Shown one piece after another: positions 18,218-27,519 of a stretch of 49,292 bases of DNA. A model generated the notes under the pieces. That model was not told the origin of the DNA. It was given only the letters and a program-made list of their open reading frames with translations, and made no database searches. This DNA is from an uncultured Alphaproteobacteria bacterium (GTDB lineage: Bacteria; Pseudomonadota; Alphaproteobacteria; HIMB59; GCA-002718135), in assembly GCA_902569865.1 (NCBI GenBank), contig CACFVT010000005.1:1-49292 (forward strand), read 5' to 3'. The position numbers and the translations under genes were made by a program. Numbering within the stretch: position 1 is the first letter of the stretch; each line of letters opens with the position of its first letter.

Positions 18218-19012
18218 ATGATTTCAACAAATCCCTTTGCAGAATTGTCACTAACCTTCCCGTCCTTTTTAATGCAGTTATTTGTTATATTTATGATACT
18301 TTTAGTTATTATTGGCACTGTTATGGATATAATCCATAAAAAAAATGTAAAATATTTTTTTCAAAATGCGAAAAAAGCAAAACTTCAAGCTAAAACAGAA
18401 GTTAGTGCGGGCGAAAAAACATCTATAGTTCTAAAAACAGTAGCTCATGAAATATTGACAACTTCTGAATTAGGCTCAGGAAAAAGAAGAGTGGCCCATC
18501 TATTAGGTATGTACGGAACTATTATTTTCTGGATTTCTTCCGTTATTATGATCTTTTGTTATTCTTCAACAAATATAGTTACACCTACTTACTGGCCAAT
18601 CTTATGGCACATAGGGGCTTTAATGACTTGTCTTGGTGGATACTGGTTTTGGTTTTTTCTAAGAGTAGATGTTTCTGCAGAAGCTTTCCCTTGGTACCGA
18701 ATCATTCAAGCTGACTTATTTGTATTAGCACTTATTATTACTTCAACTTTAGCTCTTGTATGGTCCTTTTTACAATTCTCAAATATTAATGTTTGGGATA
18801 CTTTATTTTTAGCTTTATTTGGAATATCTAACTTAGTTTTGTTTGGAGGAATATATTGGTCTAAATTTGCTCATATGTTTTATAAACCAGGCGCAGCAAT
18901 ACAAAAAAATTTAGCTGAGGCTGATGGTTCAAGAGATAATCTTCCGCTACCTTCAAATAAACCAAAACAATTTGGTTTAGGAATTAAAAGAGAAGCACCG
19001 AAACATTATTAA
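18218..19012 (+). CDS. aprM: AprM-type membrane protein, predicted membrane partner of APS reductase
   Basis: Multi-TM protein directly upstream of aprBA on the same strand. Confidence 0.75.
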   Translation: MISTNPFAELSLTFPSFLMQLFVIFMILLVIIGTVMDIIHKKNVKYFFQNAKKAKLQAKTEVSAGEKTSIVLKTVAHEILTTSELGSGKRRVAHLLGMYGTIIFWISSVIMIFCYSSTNIVTPTYWPILWHIGALMTCLGGYWFWFFLRVDVSAEAFPWYRIIQADLFVLALIITSTLALVWSFLQFSNINVWDTLFLALFGISNLVLFGGIYWSKFAHMFYKPGAAIQKNLAEADGSRDNLPLPSNKPKQFGLGIKREAPKHY

Positions 19013-19052
19013 AAAATTATGAAAAAAATTAATAAAAAAAGGAAAAAATAAA

Positions 19053-19523
19053 ATGTCAACTTTTGTATATATGACTAAATGTGATGGATGTGGACACTGT
19101 GTTGATATTTGTCCTTCTGATATAATGCACATTGATAAAACGACTCGTAGAGCCGTTAATATTGAGCCCAATATGTGTTGGGAATGTTATTCATGTGTAA
19201 AAGCATGTCCCAATGAAGCAATTGATGCAAGAGGTTATGCAGACTTTGCTCCAATGGGTCATAGTGTGAGAGTTTTGCGTGAAGAAGAAAAAGGAACAAT
19301 TTCATGGAGAATAAAGTTTAGAAATGGAACAGAAAAAAATTTTGAATCTCCAATCACAACAAAACCCTGGGGAGTATATATTCCAAAACTAGCTGATAAA
19401 GAATTACCAACAAAAGAAGAGATAGATTCTGAGCTTTTATACTTAGAGCCTAATGGTCTTAATATTGATACAGGTCTTCCGAAAATAAAAAAGAGTAGCT
19501 TTAAAAAGGGTGTTTATTACTGA
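19053..19523 (+). CDS. aprB: Adenylylsulfate (APS) reductase beta subunit
   Basis: Two [4Fe-4S] motifs, CDGCGHCVDICP and CWECYSCVKACP; typical AprB start MSTFVYMTKCDGCGHC. Confidence 0.96.
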   Translation: MSTFVYMTKCDGCGHCVDICPSDIMHIDKTTRRAVNIEPNMCWECYSCVKACPNEAIDARGYADFAPMGHSVRVLREEEKGTISWRIKFRNGTEKNFESPITTKPWGVYIPKLADKELPTKEEIDSELLYLEPNGLNIDTGLPKIKKSSFKKGVYY

Positions 19524-21382
19524 TGGCAAAAATTAAAACAGTTTATGAGAATTGTGATGTCCTAGTAGTAGGTGGAGGAATGGCAGGAACTGGAGCTGCT
19601 TTTGAGGCAAGACACTGGGGTAGAGATTTAAAAATTATTTGTGTAGAAAAAGCTAATATTGATAGAAGTGGTGCTGTTGCTCAAGGTTTGTATGCAATTA
19701 ATTGTTATATGGGTATGCAGTGGGATGAGAATCAACCAGAAGATCATGTCAGGTATGCCAGAAATGATTTAATGGGAATTGTACGTGAAGATCTTGGTTA
19801 CGATATGGCACGTCATGTTGATTCTACTGTTCATATGTTTGATGATTGGGGCTTACCAATGATGCGCAATGAAAAAACAGGACGCTATCTAAGAGAAGGT
19901 AAGTGGCAAATAATGATTCACGGGGAAAGTTACAAACCAATAGTAGCAGAAGCAGCAAAAAAATCAGCGGACAAAATTTACAATAGAATAATGATTACAC
20001 ATCTCCTTATGGATGAGAGTAAAGAAAATAGAGTTGGTGGTGCTGTTGGTTTTAATATGCGTACTGGGAATTACCATGTCTTTAGAGCTAAAGCAGTAAT
20101 AGTAGCTGCTGGTGGTGCATCTCATATTTTTAAACCTCGAGCTGTTGGGGAAGGAATGGGTAGAACTTGGTATGCGCCTTGGAGTAATGGATCGGCTTAT
20201 GCTTTGCCTATTGCTGTGGGAGCAAAAATGACACAAATGGAAAACAGAATTGTTCTAACGAGATTTAAAGATGGTTACGGTCCAGTTGGCGCTTATTTTC
20301 TTCATCTTAAGACTTATACTCAAAATGGTAATGGAGAAAATTATGAGAAAAAATGGTATGAAAAAACAAAAGAATTAGTTGGTGAATATATAGATCATGT
20401 TCCTGTTCCTACATGTTTACGAAATCACGCTTTTATTGAAGAGGTTAAAGCTGGTGGTGGTCCAATACACATGGTTACTAAAGAAGCTTTTCAAGATCCT
20501 CACTTAGAAACAGTTGGTTGGGAAAACTTCTTAGGTATGACCGTTGGTCAAGCAGTGGTATGGGCATCTCAAGATATTGATCCAAAATATACAAATCCTG
20601 AACTAACTACTTCTGAGCCCTATGTTATGGGGTCACACGCAACATGCTCAGGTGCATGGGTAAGTGGACCTGAAGATTTATCTCCTCCAGAGTATTTTTG
20701 GGGGTACAACAGAATGCTTACAGTTGACGGTTTGTTTGGTGCAGGTGATACTGTTGGTGGAAGTGCACATAAATTTTCTTCTGGATCATTTACCGAGGGA
20801 CGTTTAGCTGCAAAAGCTGCCGTTAAATATATCAAAGATCTTGGAGATGAAGAAATAGAAGTTAATGAAGAACAGTGTGCTAATTTTAAAGATATTATCT
20901 ATAAACCACTTGAAAATTATAAAGTTGGTAGAAATGAAATAACAAGCGGCACAGTGTCACCAAGTTATATTTTACCTATACAAGGACTTCAACGTCTTCA
21001 AAAAATAATGGATGAATATGTTGGTGGAGTTGGAGTTAATTATATGACAAATGATAATTTGCTAAAAAAAGGAATTGAGCATTTAAATATTTTACAAGAA
21101 GACCTTGAAAATATAGGAGCTGAAGACTATCATCAACTTATGCGTGCTTGGGAATTAAAGCATCGTACACTAACTTCACAATGTGTAGCAGAACATACTC
21201 TTTTCCGTGAAGAAACAAGATGGCCTGGATATTATTATCGAGGTGATCATATGAAATTGGATGATGAAAATTGGCATTGCTTAACAGTATCAAGAAGAGA
21301 TCCTAAAACAGGTAAATTTACATTGGAGAAAGCACCTCTTTATCATATCGTTGATGAAAAAGAAGAAAATGAATCTGCTTGA
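19523..21382 (+). CDS. aprA: Adenylylsulfate (APS) reductase alpha subunit
   Basis: FAD motif CDVLVVGGGMAGTGAAFEARHWG; GSHATCSGAWVSGPEDLSPPEYFWGYNRM; TRWPGYYYRGDH. Confidence 0.97.
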   Translation: MAKIKTVYENCDVLVVGGGMAGTGAAFEARHWGRDLKIICVEKANIDRSGAVAQGLYAINCYMGMQWDENQPEDHVRYARNDLMGIVREDLGYDMARHVDSTVHMFDDWGLPMMRNEKTGRYLREGKWQIMIHGESYKPIVAEAAKKSADKIYNRIMITHLLMDESKENRVGGAVGFNMRTGNYHVFRAKAVIVAAGGASHIFKPRAVGEGMGRTWYAPWSNGSAYALPIAVGAKMTQMENRIVLTRFKDGYGPVGAYFLHLKTYTQNGNGENYEKKWYEKTKELVGEYIDHVPVPTCLRNHAFIEEVKAGGGPIHMVTKEAFQDPHLETVGWENFLGMTVGQAVVWASQDIDPKYTNPELTTSEPYVMGSHATCSGAWVSGPEDLSPPEYFWGYNRMLTVDGLFGAGDTVGGSAHKFSSGSFTEGRLAAKAAVKYIKDLGDEEIEVNEEQCANFKDIIYKPLENYKVGRNEITSGTVSPSYILPIQGLQRLQKIMDEYVGGVGVNYMTNDNLLKKGIEHLNILQEDLENIGAEDYHQLMRAWELKHRTLTSQCVAEHTLFREETRWPGYYYRGDHMKLDDENWHCLTVSRRDPKTGKFTLEKAPLYHIVDEKEENESA

Positions 21383-21719
21383 AAAATCAGATAAAGAAAT
21401 TTTAGATATAGCAAATCCTTTATGGGATAATCTTGTAAATAGCTCAAATAAAAAAGATTATTTTGAATTTATAAAAGATTTTTCTGCCAAAATGCTCTTT
21501 GGTGCCAATGAAGTAGAGATTGGTAAGCAATGGGCTAATAATAAATTACTTACTAGTTTAGATGAGAATAAAATTTTTTTAGGATGTTTGCGCAGGGATG
21601 GATTTGTTACTGTTTTATTTAAACAAAAAAGTAATGAAGTTTCTGGAGATTTTTTAGGAAGACTTGTACTTGGTATTGAGGATGAACAAATTAAAATATT
21701 TGGTGCAACTATTTTTTAG
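21369..21719 (+). CDS. Conserved-looking hypothetical protein directly downstream of aprA (listed ORF starts at 21351; ATG at 21369 is the likelier start)
   Basis: Overlaps the aprA 3' end on the same strand. ORF MNLLEKSDKEILDIANPLWDNLVNSS..., ribosome-binding-like AAAGAAGAA upstream. Confidence 0.65.
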   Translation: MNLLEKSDKEILDIANPLWDNLVNSSNKKDYFEFIKDFSAKMLFGANEVEIGKQWANNKLLTSLDENKIFLGCLRRDGFVTVLFKQKSNEVSGDFLGRLVLGIEDEQIKIFGATIF

Positions 21720-22504
21720 ATATTATTGTTAGAAGCAATAAATTCTGGATTTAATAGACTCTCCTTTTCATTATATTTGATTTCTTTATTGTTCAAAGTT
21801 AATATCTTTCCACCTGCTTCATTTAAAATAATATGACCAGCAGCTATATCCCATTCAGAAGTGGGTCCGAAACGAGGATAAATATCTGCGTTTCCATCCG
21901 CAATTAAGCAAAATTTTATAGAACTGCCTGCTTGAATAATTTGAGCGTCAGGAAATTTTTCATTCACCCAAGTTGTAAAGGAATTATTAGAGTGAGAACG
22001 ACTTCCTATAACACGCACTGGGTCAGATTGCTTGAAAACAGATATTTGTGTTGCTTCATTAAGACTGTTTAGTTCTGCGCTAGTATGAAGTGTAAATGAT
22101 CCATATCCTTTTTGAGCAAAATAAATTAGTGATTTTACAGGTGCAAATATAACTCCTAAAATTGGACTATTTTTTTCAATTAAAGCAATATTAACAGTAA
22201 ATTCTCCATTGTTTTTAATAAACTCCTTAGTGCCGTCTAAAGGATCAACTAACCAGTATTTATTCCAACTCTTTCTCGTACTCCAGTCAACAAGTGATTC
22301 TTCACTTAAAATTGGAATAGTTGTATCCAAATTATGAAGTGCGGTTTTGATTATTTTATTTGAAGCTAAATCAGCTTTAGTTAAAGGTGAAGAATCACTT
22401 TTATGAGTAACTTCAATATTGTCTTTATAATATTCGAGAATTTTATTCCCTGCTCTGATAGAGATATTACAGATGTCCAGTATCAATCTTTTATTATCAA
22501 TCAT
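21716..22504 (-). CDS. cysQ: 3'(2'),5'-bisphosphate nucleotidase (CysQ-like, inositol monophosphatase superfamily)
   Basis: ILSEES, WLVDPLDGTKEFI, GPTSEWDIAAGHIILNEAGG. Confidence 0.92.
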   Translation of the reverse strand: MIDNKRLILDICNISIRAGNKILEYYKDNIEVTHKSDSSPLTKADLASNKIIKTALHNLDTTIPILSEESLVDWSTRKSWNKYWLVDPLDGTKEFIKNNGEFTVNIALIEKNSPILGVIFAPVKSLIYFAQKGYGSFTLHTSAELNSLNEATQISVFKQSDPVRVIGSRSHSNNSFTTWVNEKFPDAQIIQAGSSIKFCLIADGNADIYPRFGPTSEWDIAAGHIILNEAGGKILTLNNKEIKYNEKESLLNPEFIASNNNI

Positions 22505-22552
22505 TTTAATTTGACTTTTATAGAACCTAAATTAGTGTTTTGATAGGTTTTT

Positions 22553-23752
22553 ATGGAAAAAGAAATTTATAAATTCATAGATAAAGAAAAGCTAAGTGTT
22601 GTTAGTGAGGATATAGAAAAAGCACATGGTCTTCCTAATGAATGTTATCTAAATGGACCTTATACTAAAATAGAACGTAAAAAAATTTTTGAAGAAAAGT
22701 GGGTTACAATAGGTGTCGCAAGCTCAGTCCCAAATACAGGGGATGTTAAGCCTTACGATCTACTTGGTATTCCCCTACTCATAGTTAGAGATAAACAAAA
22801 GAAAATTAGAGTTTTTCATAATGTTTGTAGTCATAGAGGATATAAGTTAGTTAGTAAAACTTGTGCTCTTAAAAATATATTAAGATGTCCTTATCACTCA
22901 TGGTCATATGACTTGGAGGGAAACTTAATTGCCACGCCTCATTTAGGTGGAATAAATAAACATGAACATCAGGATTTTGATAAATCCAAAAGTGGATTAA
23001 AAGAAGTGCAATCATCTGTTTGGCTTGACTTAATCATGGTAAATATTTCAGGGAATGAATTACCTTTTGAAAAATATATAGAACCGCTTGAAAATAGATG
23101 GTCTGACTTTTGGACGAAACAAGATCAAGAAATGATCTGTCATGCTCAAGATTATGGATATTTCAAATTAGAAGCAAAATGTAATTGGAAATTTGCAATA
23201 GAAAACTATTGTGAAAGTTATCACTTACCTTTCGTTCATCCTGATCTAAATGCCTATTCAAAAATTGATGATCATTATCATATACAAGGACTACCTAACC
23301 GCTTTGCTGGACAAGGCACACTTGTCTATAATCCTAGATTTGAAAATAATGAAAAATTTCCAACATTCCCTGGATGGAAAAAGGGGAAAGAAGAACATGC
23401 TGAATACGTCGCTCTATTTCCAAACGTAATGCTTGGTATTCACAAAGACCATTATTATGCTTATTGGTTAGAGCCTGTTGCACATAATTTTACTAAGGAA
23501 CATATGGAAATTTATTATGTTGGTGAAGAGGCTGCTCTTGATGATTCATATAAATCGTTAAGAAAACAAAATTTTGAACAATGGCATAGCATTCAAACTG
23601 AAGATTTAAATATTATTGAAGGTATGCAGGAAGGAAGGAATTCACCTGTTTACAATGGTGGTAATTTTTCTCCAGTTCTTGATAATCCTACTCACCATTT
23701 TAATAAGTGGGTAGCTACTGCATTAACTGATAATGATTTTTCAAAAAATTAA
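22553..23752 (+). CDS. Rieske-type ring-hydroxylating/N-demethylating oxygenase alpha subunit
   Basis: Rieske ligands CSHRG...CPYHSW; mononuclear Fe motif ENYCESYHLPFVH. Confidence 0.93.
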   Translation: MEKEIYKFIDKEKLSVVSEDIEKAHGLPNECYLNGPYTKIERKKIFEEKWVTIGVASSVPNTGDVKPYDLLGIPLLIVRDKQKKIRVFHNVCSHRGYKLVSKTCALKNILRCPYHSWSYDLEGNLIATPHLGGINKHEHQDFDKSKSGLKEVQSSVWLDLIMVNISGNELPFEKYIEPLENRWSDFWTKQDQEMICHAQDYGYFKLEAKCNWKFAIENYCESYHLPFVHPDLNAYSKIDDHYHIQGLPNRFAGQGTLVYNPRFENNEKFPTFPGWKKGKEEHAEYVALFPNVMLGIHKDHYYAYWLEPVAHNFTKEHMEIYYVGEEAALDDSYKSLRKQNFEQWHSIQTEDLNIIEGMQEGRNSPVYNGGNFSPVLDNPTHHFNKWVATALTDNDFSKN

Positions 23753-23763
23753 ATAATAATTAT

Positions 23764-25806
23764 ATGTCAGACTCATTACTTCAATCTTTTAAATTGAAAC
23801 ATTTGAATTTAAAAAATCGAATTATTACGACAAGTCATGAACCAGCCTATAATGAGGATGGATTTCCAAAAGATAGATATGTAGCCTATCATTTAGAAAG
23901 AGCAAAAGGAGGCATAGCTATGACAATGACTGCAGGATCAACTGTAGTTTCAAAAGATAGCCCTCCTTCATTTGACAATATTCATGCCTACAAAGATGAA
24001 GTTGTTCCTTGGATTAAAAAACTTACTGAAGCTATTCATAATCAGGATTGTAAAATTATGATTCAGTTAACACATCTTGGAAGAAGAACTTCTTGGAATA
24101 AAGGTGATTGGCTTCCATCTATTTCATCAGGAAAACACCGAGAACCTGCGCATAAAGCATTTCCAAAAGTGGCTGAGAGCTGGGACATTGAAAGAATTAT
24201 TAAAGAATATGGTGATGCTGCTGAGAGAATGAAAGAAGGTGGTATGGACGGTGTTGAGCTTGAAGGTCAAGGTCATTTAATTGGTCAATTTCTTTCCCCC
24301 TTAACAAATGAATTAGAAACAGAATATGGTGGTAGTTTAGAAAATAGATTACGTTTTACACTTGATGTTCTTTCAGACATTAGAAACAAAGTTGGTCAAA
24401 AATTTATTGTAGGAATCCGTTGTGTCTTTGATGAAGTGGAAAAAGGAGGATTAACTAAATCAGATGGATTAAAAATTGCAAAAATATTATCTGATTCAGG
24501 TTTAATAGATTATTTAAACATCAATAGAGGAAGAATACATACTGATCCAATACTAACTAAACATATTCCCATTCAAGGAATGAAAAGTGCTCCACATCTA
24601 GAATTTGCAGGAGAAATAAAAAAAGAAATAAATTTACCAATTTTTCATGCATCTAAAATTTCTGATGTAGCAACTGCTAGATATGCAATTTCAAATGGAT
24701 TGGTTGACATGATAGGTATGACAAGAGGTCATTTAGCAGACCCACATATTGTAAAAAAAATAAAAGAAAAAAGAGAAGATGATATTAGACCTTGTGTTGG
24801 GGCTACTTATTGTTTGGACAGAATTTATCAAGGTGAGGAGGCTCTTTGTATTCATAATGCGGCAACAGGAAGAGAATTACAATTTCCAAATATTATTAGT
24901 AAATCAAAAATAAAAAAGAAAATTGTTGTAGTTGGTGCTGGACCTGGAGGACTTGAAGCTGCAAGAATAGCGGCAGAAAGAGGTCATGAGGTTATAGTTT
25001 TTGAAGCAGCACCTGATCCTGGAGGACAAATTAGATTATGTGCAAAATCCGCAAGAAGAAAAGATATGATGGGTATTATTGATTGGAGAATGCAGCAATG
25101 TATAAAGAAAAATGTTAAATTCAATTTTAATATTATTGCTGAAGTTCAAGATGTGATTAATGAAAATCCTGACACTATAATCATTGCGACAGGAGGTATG
25201 CCAAACCTCGAACTTTTTGAAACAAAAAAAGATTTAGAAAATGTTTTTACAAGCTGGGATATAATTTCAGGGGACGTTAAGTTAGCTGAAAATATATTAA
25301 TCTATGATGAGGCAGGTGATCATACAGCTATGCAATCGGCAGAAATAGCTATAGGGAAAGGATCAACTGTTGAATTTATGACACCAGATAGGTTAATTTC
25401 TTCTGAAATAATGGGGATGAATTTAACTCCTTATTTAAAAAATCTTCAAAATAAAAAAATAACATATTCCATTGCTAAAAGATTAATAGATGTATCAATA
25501 AAAGGAAACAAATTAAATGCTACAATTGGTTCTGATTATGATGAAAATTTTAAACATAACTCTATTTACGATCAAATTTTTTTAAACTACGGAGTAAAAC
25601 CTTTAGACGAATTATATTTTAATCTTGTATCTTTTTCCAAAAATGAAGGTGAAGTGAACTACACTAAATTTATAAAAGGTGAGATACAAAATATTATTAA
25701 AAATAAAAATAACAAATTTAATCTATATAGAATAGGAGATGCGGTTTCTTCTAGAAATATCCATGCAGCTATTTATGATGCTTTAAGATTAGTAATAAAC
25801 TTATAA
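23764..25806 (+). CDS. NADH:flavin oxidoreductase of the dimethylamine dehydrogenase / N-methylproline demethylase (StcD-like) family
   Basis: OYE-type barrel, Fe-S segment RPCVGATYCLDRIYQGEEALCIHNAATGRE, second dinucleotide motif VVVGAGPGGLEAARIAAERGHEV. Confidence 0.85.
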   Translation: MSDSLLQSFKLKHLNLKNRIITTSHEPAYNEDGFPKDRYVAYHLERAKGGIAMTMTAGSTVVSKDSPPSFDNIHAYKDEVVPWIKKLTEAIHNQDCKIMIQLTHLGRRTSWNKGDWLPSISSGKHREPAHKAFPKVAESWDIERIIKEYGDAAERMKEGGMDGVELEGQGHLIGQFLSPLTNELETEYGGSLENRLRFTLDVLSDIRNKVGQKFIVGIRCVFDEVEKGGLTKSDGLKIAKILSDSGLIDYLNINRGRIHTDPILTKHIPIQGMKSAPHLEFAGEIKKEINLPIFHASKISDVATARYAISNGLVDMIGMTRGHLADPHIVKKIKEKREDDIRPCVGATYCLDRIYQGEEALCIHNAATGRELQFPNIISKSKIKKKIVVVGAGPGGLEAARIAAERGHEVIVFEAAPDPGGQIRLCAKSARRKDMMGIIDWRMQQCIKKNVKFNFNIIAEVQDVINENPDTIIIATGGMPNLELFETKKDLENVFTSWDIISGDVKLAENILIYDEAGDHTAMQSAEIAIGKGSTVEFMTPDRLISSEIMGMNLTPYLKNLQNKKITYSIAKRLIDVSIKGNKLNATIGSDYDENFKHNSIYDQIFLNYGVKPLDELYFNLVSFSKNEGEVNYTKFIKGEIQNIIKNKNNKFNLYRIGDAVSSRNIHAAIYDALRLVINL

Positions 25807-25812
25807 ATACAA

Positions 25813-27087
25813 TTAAACCAAATCAAGAGGTATTGATGATAATAATTTCAACCCCTTGTCAGTAACTAAATATTGGTCTTCTAACTTTGCACCTTCATTT
25901 GCACCAACCTCCCCAATATAGCTTTCAACACACACCACCATATTTTCTTGAAAGGTTCCAGTATAATCTCCATTACTATAATCTTTATCAGGATAGCCAA
26001 TATACGGCCATTCATCACTCATTCCAACACCATGTATTTGACATGGATAGTGATTATCAAAACAATTGTCTGGAAGTTGCCATGCTTTTTCTGCAAATTC
26101 TCTAAAAGATACTCCGGGCTTAATTAATTGTTCATTATATTTAACATTTTCAAATGCTAAGCTATGAATTTTATTTTGATAATTACTTAATTTTTTTCCT
26201 TCTACAAATGTTCTTGAAATATCAGCACAATATCCATAAGGTCCAACCATATCGGTATCAAAAGCAACAAGTTCACCTCCTTGGATAATTCTATTACTGC
26301 ACTCTTGAAACCAAGGATTGGTTTTTGGACCTGAATTTAATAATCTTGTTTCAAACCATTCACCTCCATTTTCAATGTTGGTTTTATGCAAAATTGACCA
26401 CAATTCTTCTTCTGTCATTCCTGCTTTTAAATTTTCATGCATTAGTAAAATGCCTTTCTCTGCTGTTTTAACTGAAGCTTTCATACATATAATTTCATCT
26501 TGAGACTTTATCGATCTTGCAATTTCCATATATTTTTGAGCGTTAATTATGTCGTATTCATAATTATTATTTAAAACATTGATACCAGCTGGATCACAAA
26601 CATCGATAATAAGTTTTTTATTTTCAGAACTATATTTCTTCATTAGATCATCTACTACCTTTGACCATTCAAGAGCTTTATCATAAACATTATTTCCCCA
26701 AGTAAAATGATCCCAACTAATCACTTCTCTTACTTCATCGATGGTACAATTATTTTGGTAAATATGTTCACAATTTGGATATTCAAATAATATTACTGGT
26801 CCATTGGCAGGAATAAAAACGTAACGCGTCATCAGATGAAAAGAAAATACTGCCATATTTCTTGTATCTGTAGCATAACGAATATTTATCGGATCAAATA
26901 AAATACATGCACCTATATCATTTTGTAGTAATTGATCTCTTACTCTATTCAATCGATACATTCGCATACGATCAAAATTAATTTTATCTTGATAAAGTTT
27001 TGGTTTGAAACTCTTGTTTACAACAGAATCTTTTTCCCCAAACTTCGGACCAATTTTTCTATTGATATTTTTTTTATTAAAATTCAT
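25813..27087 (-). CDS. dddP: M24 family protein, DddP-like (candidate DMSP lyase)
   Basis: IRYATDTRNM, GGEWFETRLLNSGPKTNPWFQEC, FDTDMVGPYGYCADISR, YPCQIHGVGMSDEWP, CVES, AKLEDQYLV; pattern matches DddP rather than typical Xaa-Pro peptidases. Confidence 0.7.
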   Translation of the reverse strand: MNFNKKNINRKIGPKFGEKDSVVNKSFKPKLYQDKINFDRMRMYRLNRVRDQLLQNDIGACILFDPINIRYATDTRNMAVFSFHLMTRYVFIPANGPVILFEYPNCEHIYQNNCTIDEVREVISWDHFTWGNNVYDKALEWSKVVDDLMKKYSSENKKLIIDVCDPAGINVLNNNYEYDIINAQKYMEIARSIKSQDEIICMKASVKTAEKGILLMHENLKAGMTEEELWSILHKTNIENGGEWFETRLLNSGPKTNPWFQECSNRIIQGGELVAFDTDMVGPYGYCADISRTFVEGKKLSNYQNKIHSLAFENVKYNEQLIKPGVSFREFAEKAWQLPDNCFDNHYPCQIHGVGMSDEWPYIGYPDKDYSNGDYTGTFQENMVVCVESYIGEVGANEGAKLEDQYLVTDKGLKLLSSIPLDLV

Positions 27088-27133
27088 TTTATAATAATAT
27101 ACAACATACTTATAAATAAAAACAGAGGAAGAT

Positions 27134-27511
27134 ATGGATGAAGAATTATTTAAAAAAGGTTTAGAAAAAAGAAAAGCTACCTTAGGTAAAGAATATGTTG
27201 AAAAAAATTTAGAACAAGCTGATGATTTTACCCTGCCTTTTCAAAAGGCTATGACTGAATGGTGTTGGGGTTTTGGTTGGGGAGATGAAGTAATTGATAT
27301 GAAAACTCGATCAATGATGAACCTATCAATGATTGGGGCTTTAGGTAAAATGCAAGAATGGGAAATTCATTGCAGAGGAGCAATAACGAATGGAGTATCT
27401 AAAGAAGAGATAAGGGCTATTATTCATGTTATAGGAATTTATTGTGGTGTGCCTCAGGCGTTAGAGTGTTTTAAAGTGGCAAAAAAAGTGTTTGGAGAAA
27501 AAAATATTTAA
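27134..27511 (+). CDS. Carboxymuconolactone decarboxylase-family protein
   Basis: DMKTRSMMNLSMIGALGKMQEWEIHCRGAITNGVSKEEIRAIIHVIGIYCGVPQALECF. Confidence 0.88.
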   Translation: MDEELFKKGLEKRKATLGKEYVEKNLEQADDFTLPFQKAMTEWCWGFGWGDEVIDMKTRSMMNLSMIGALGKMQEWEIHCRGAITNGVSKEEIRAIIHVIGIYCGVPQALECFKVAKKVFGEKNI

Positions 27512-27519
27512 ATTGATTT

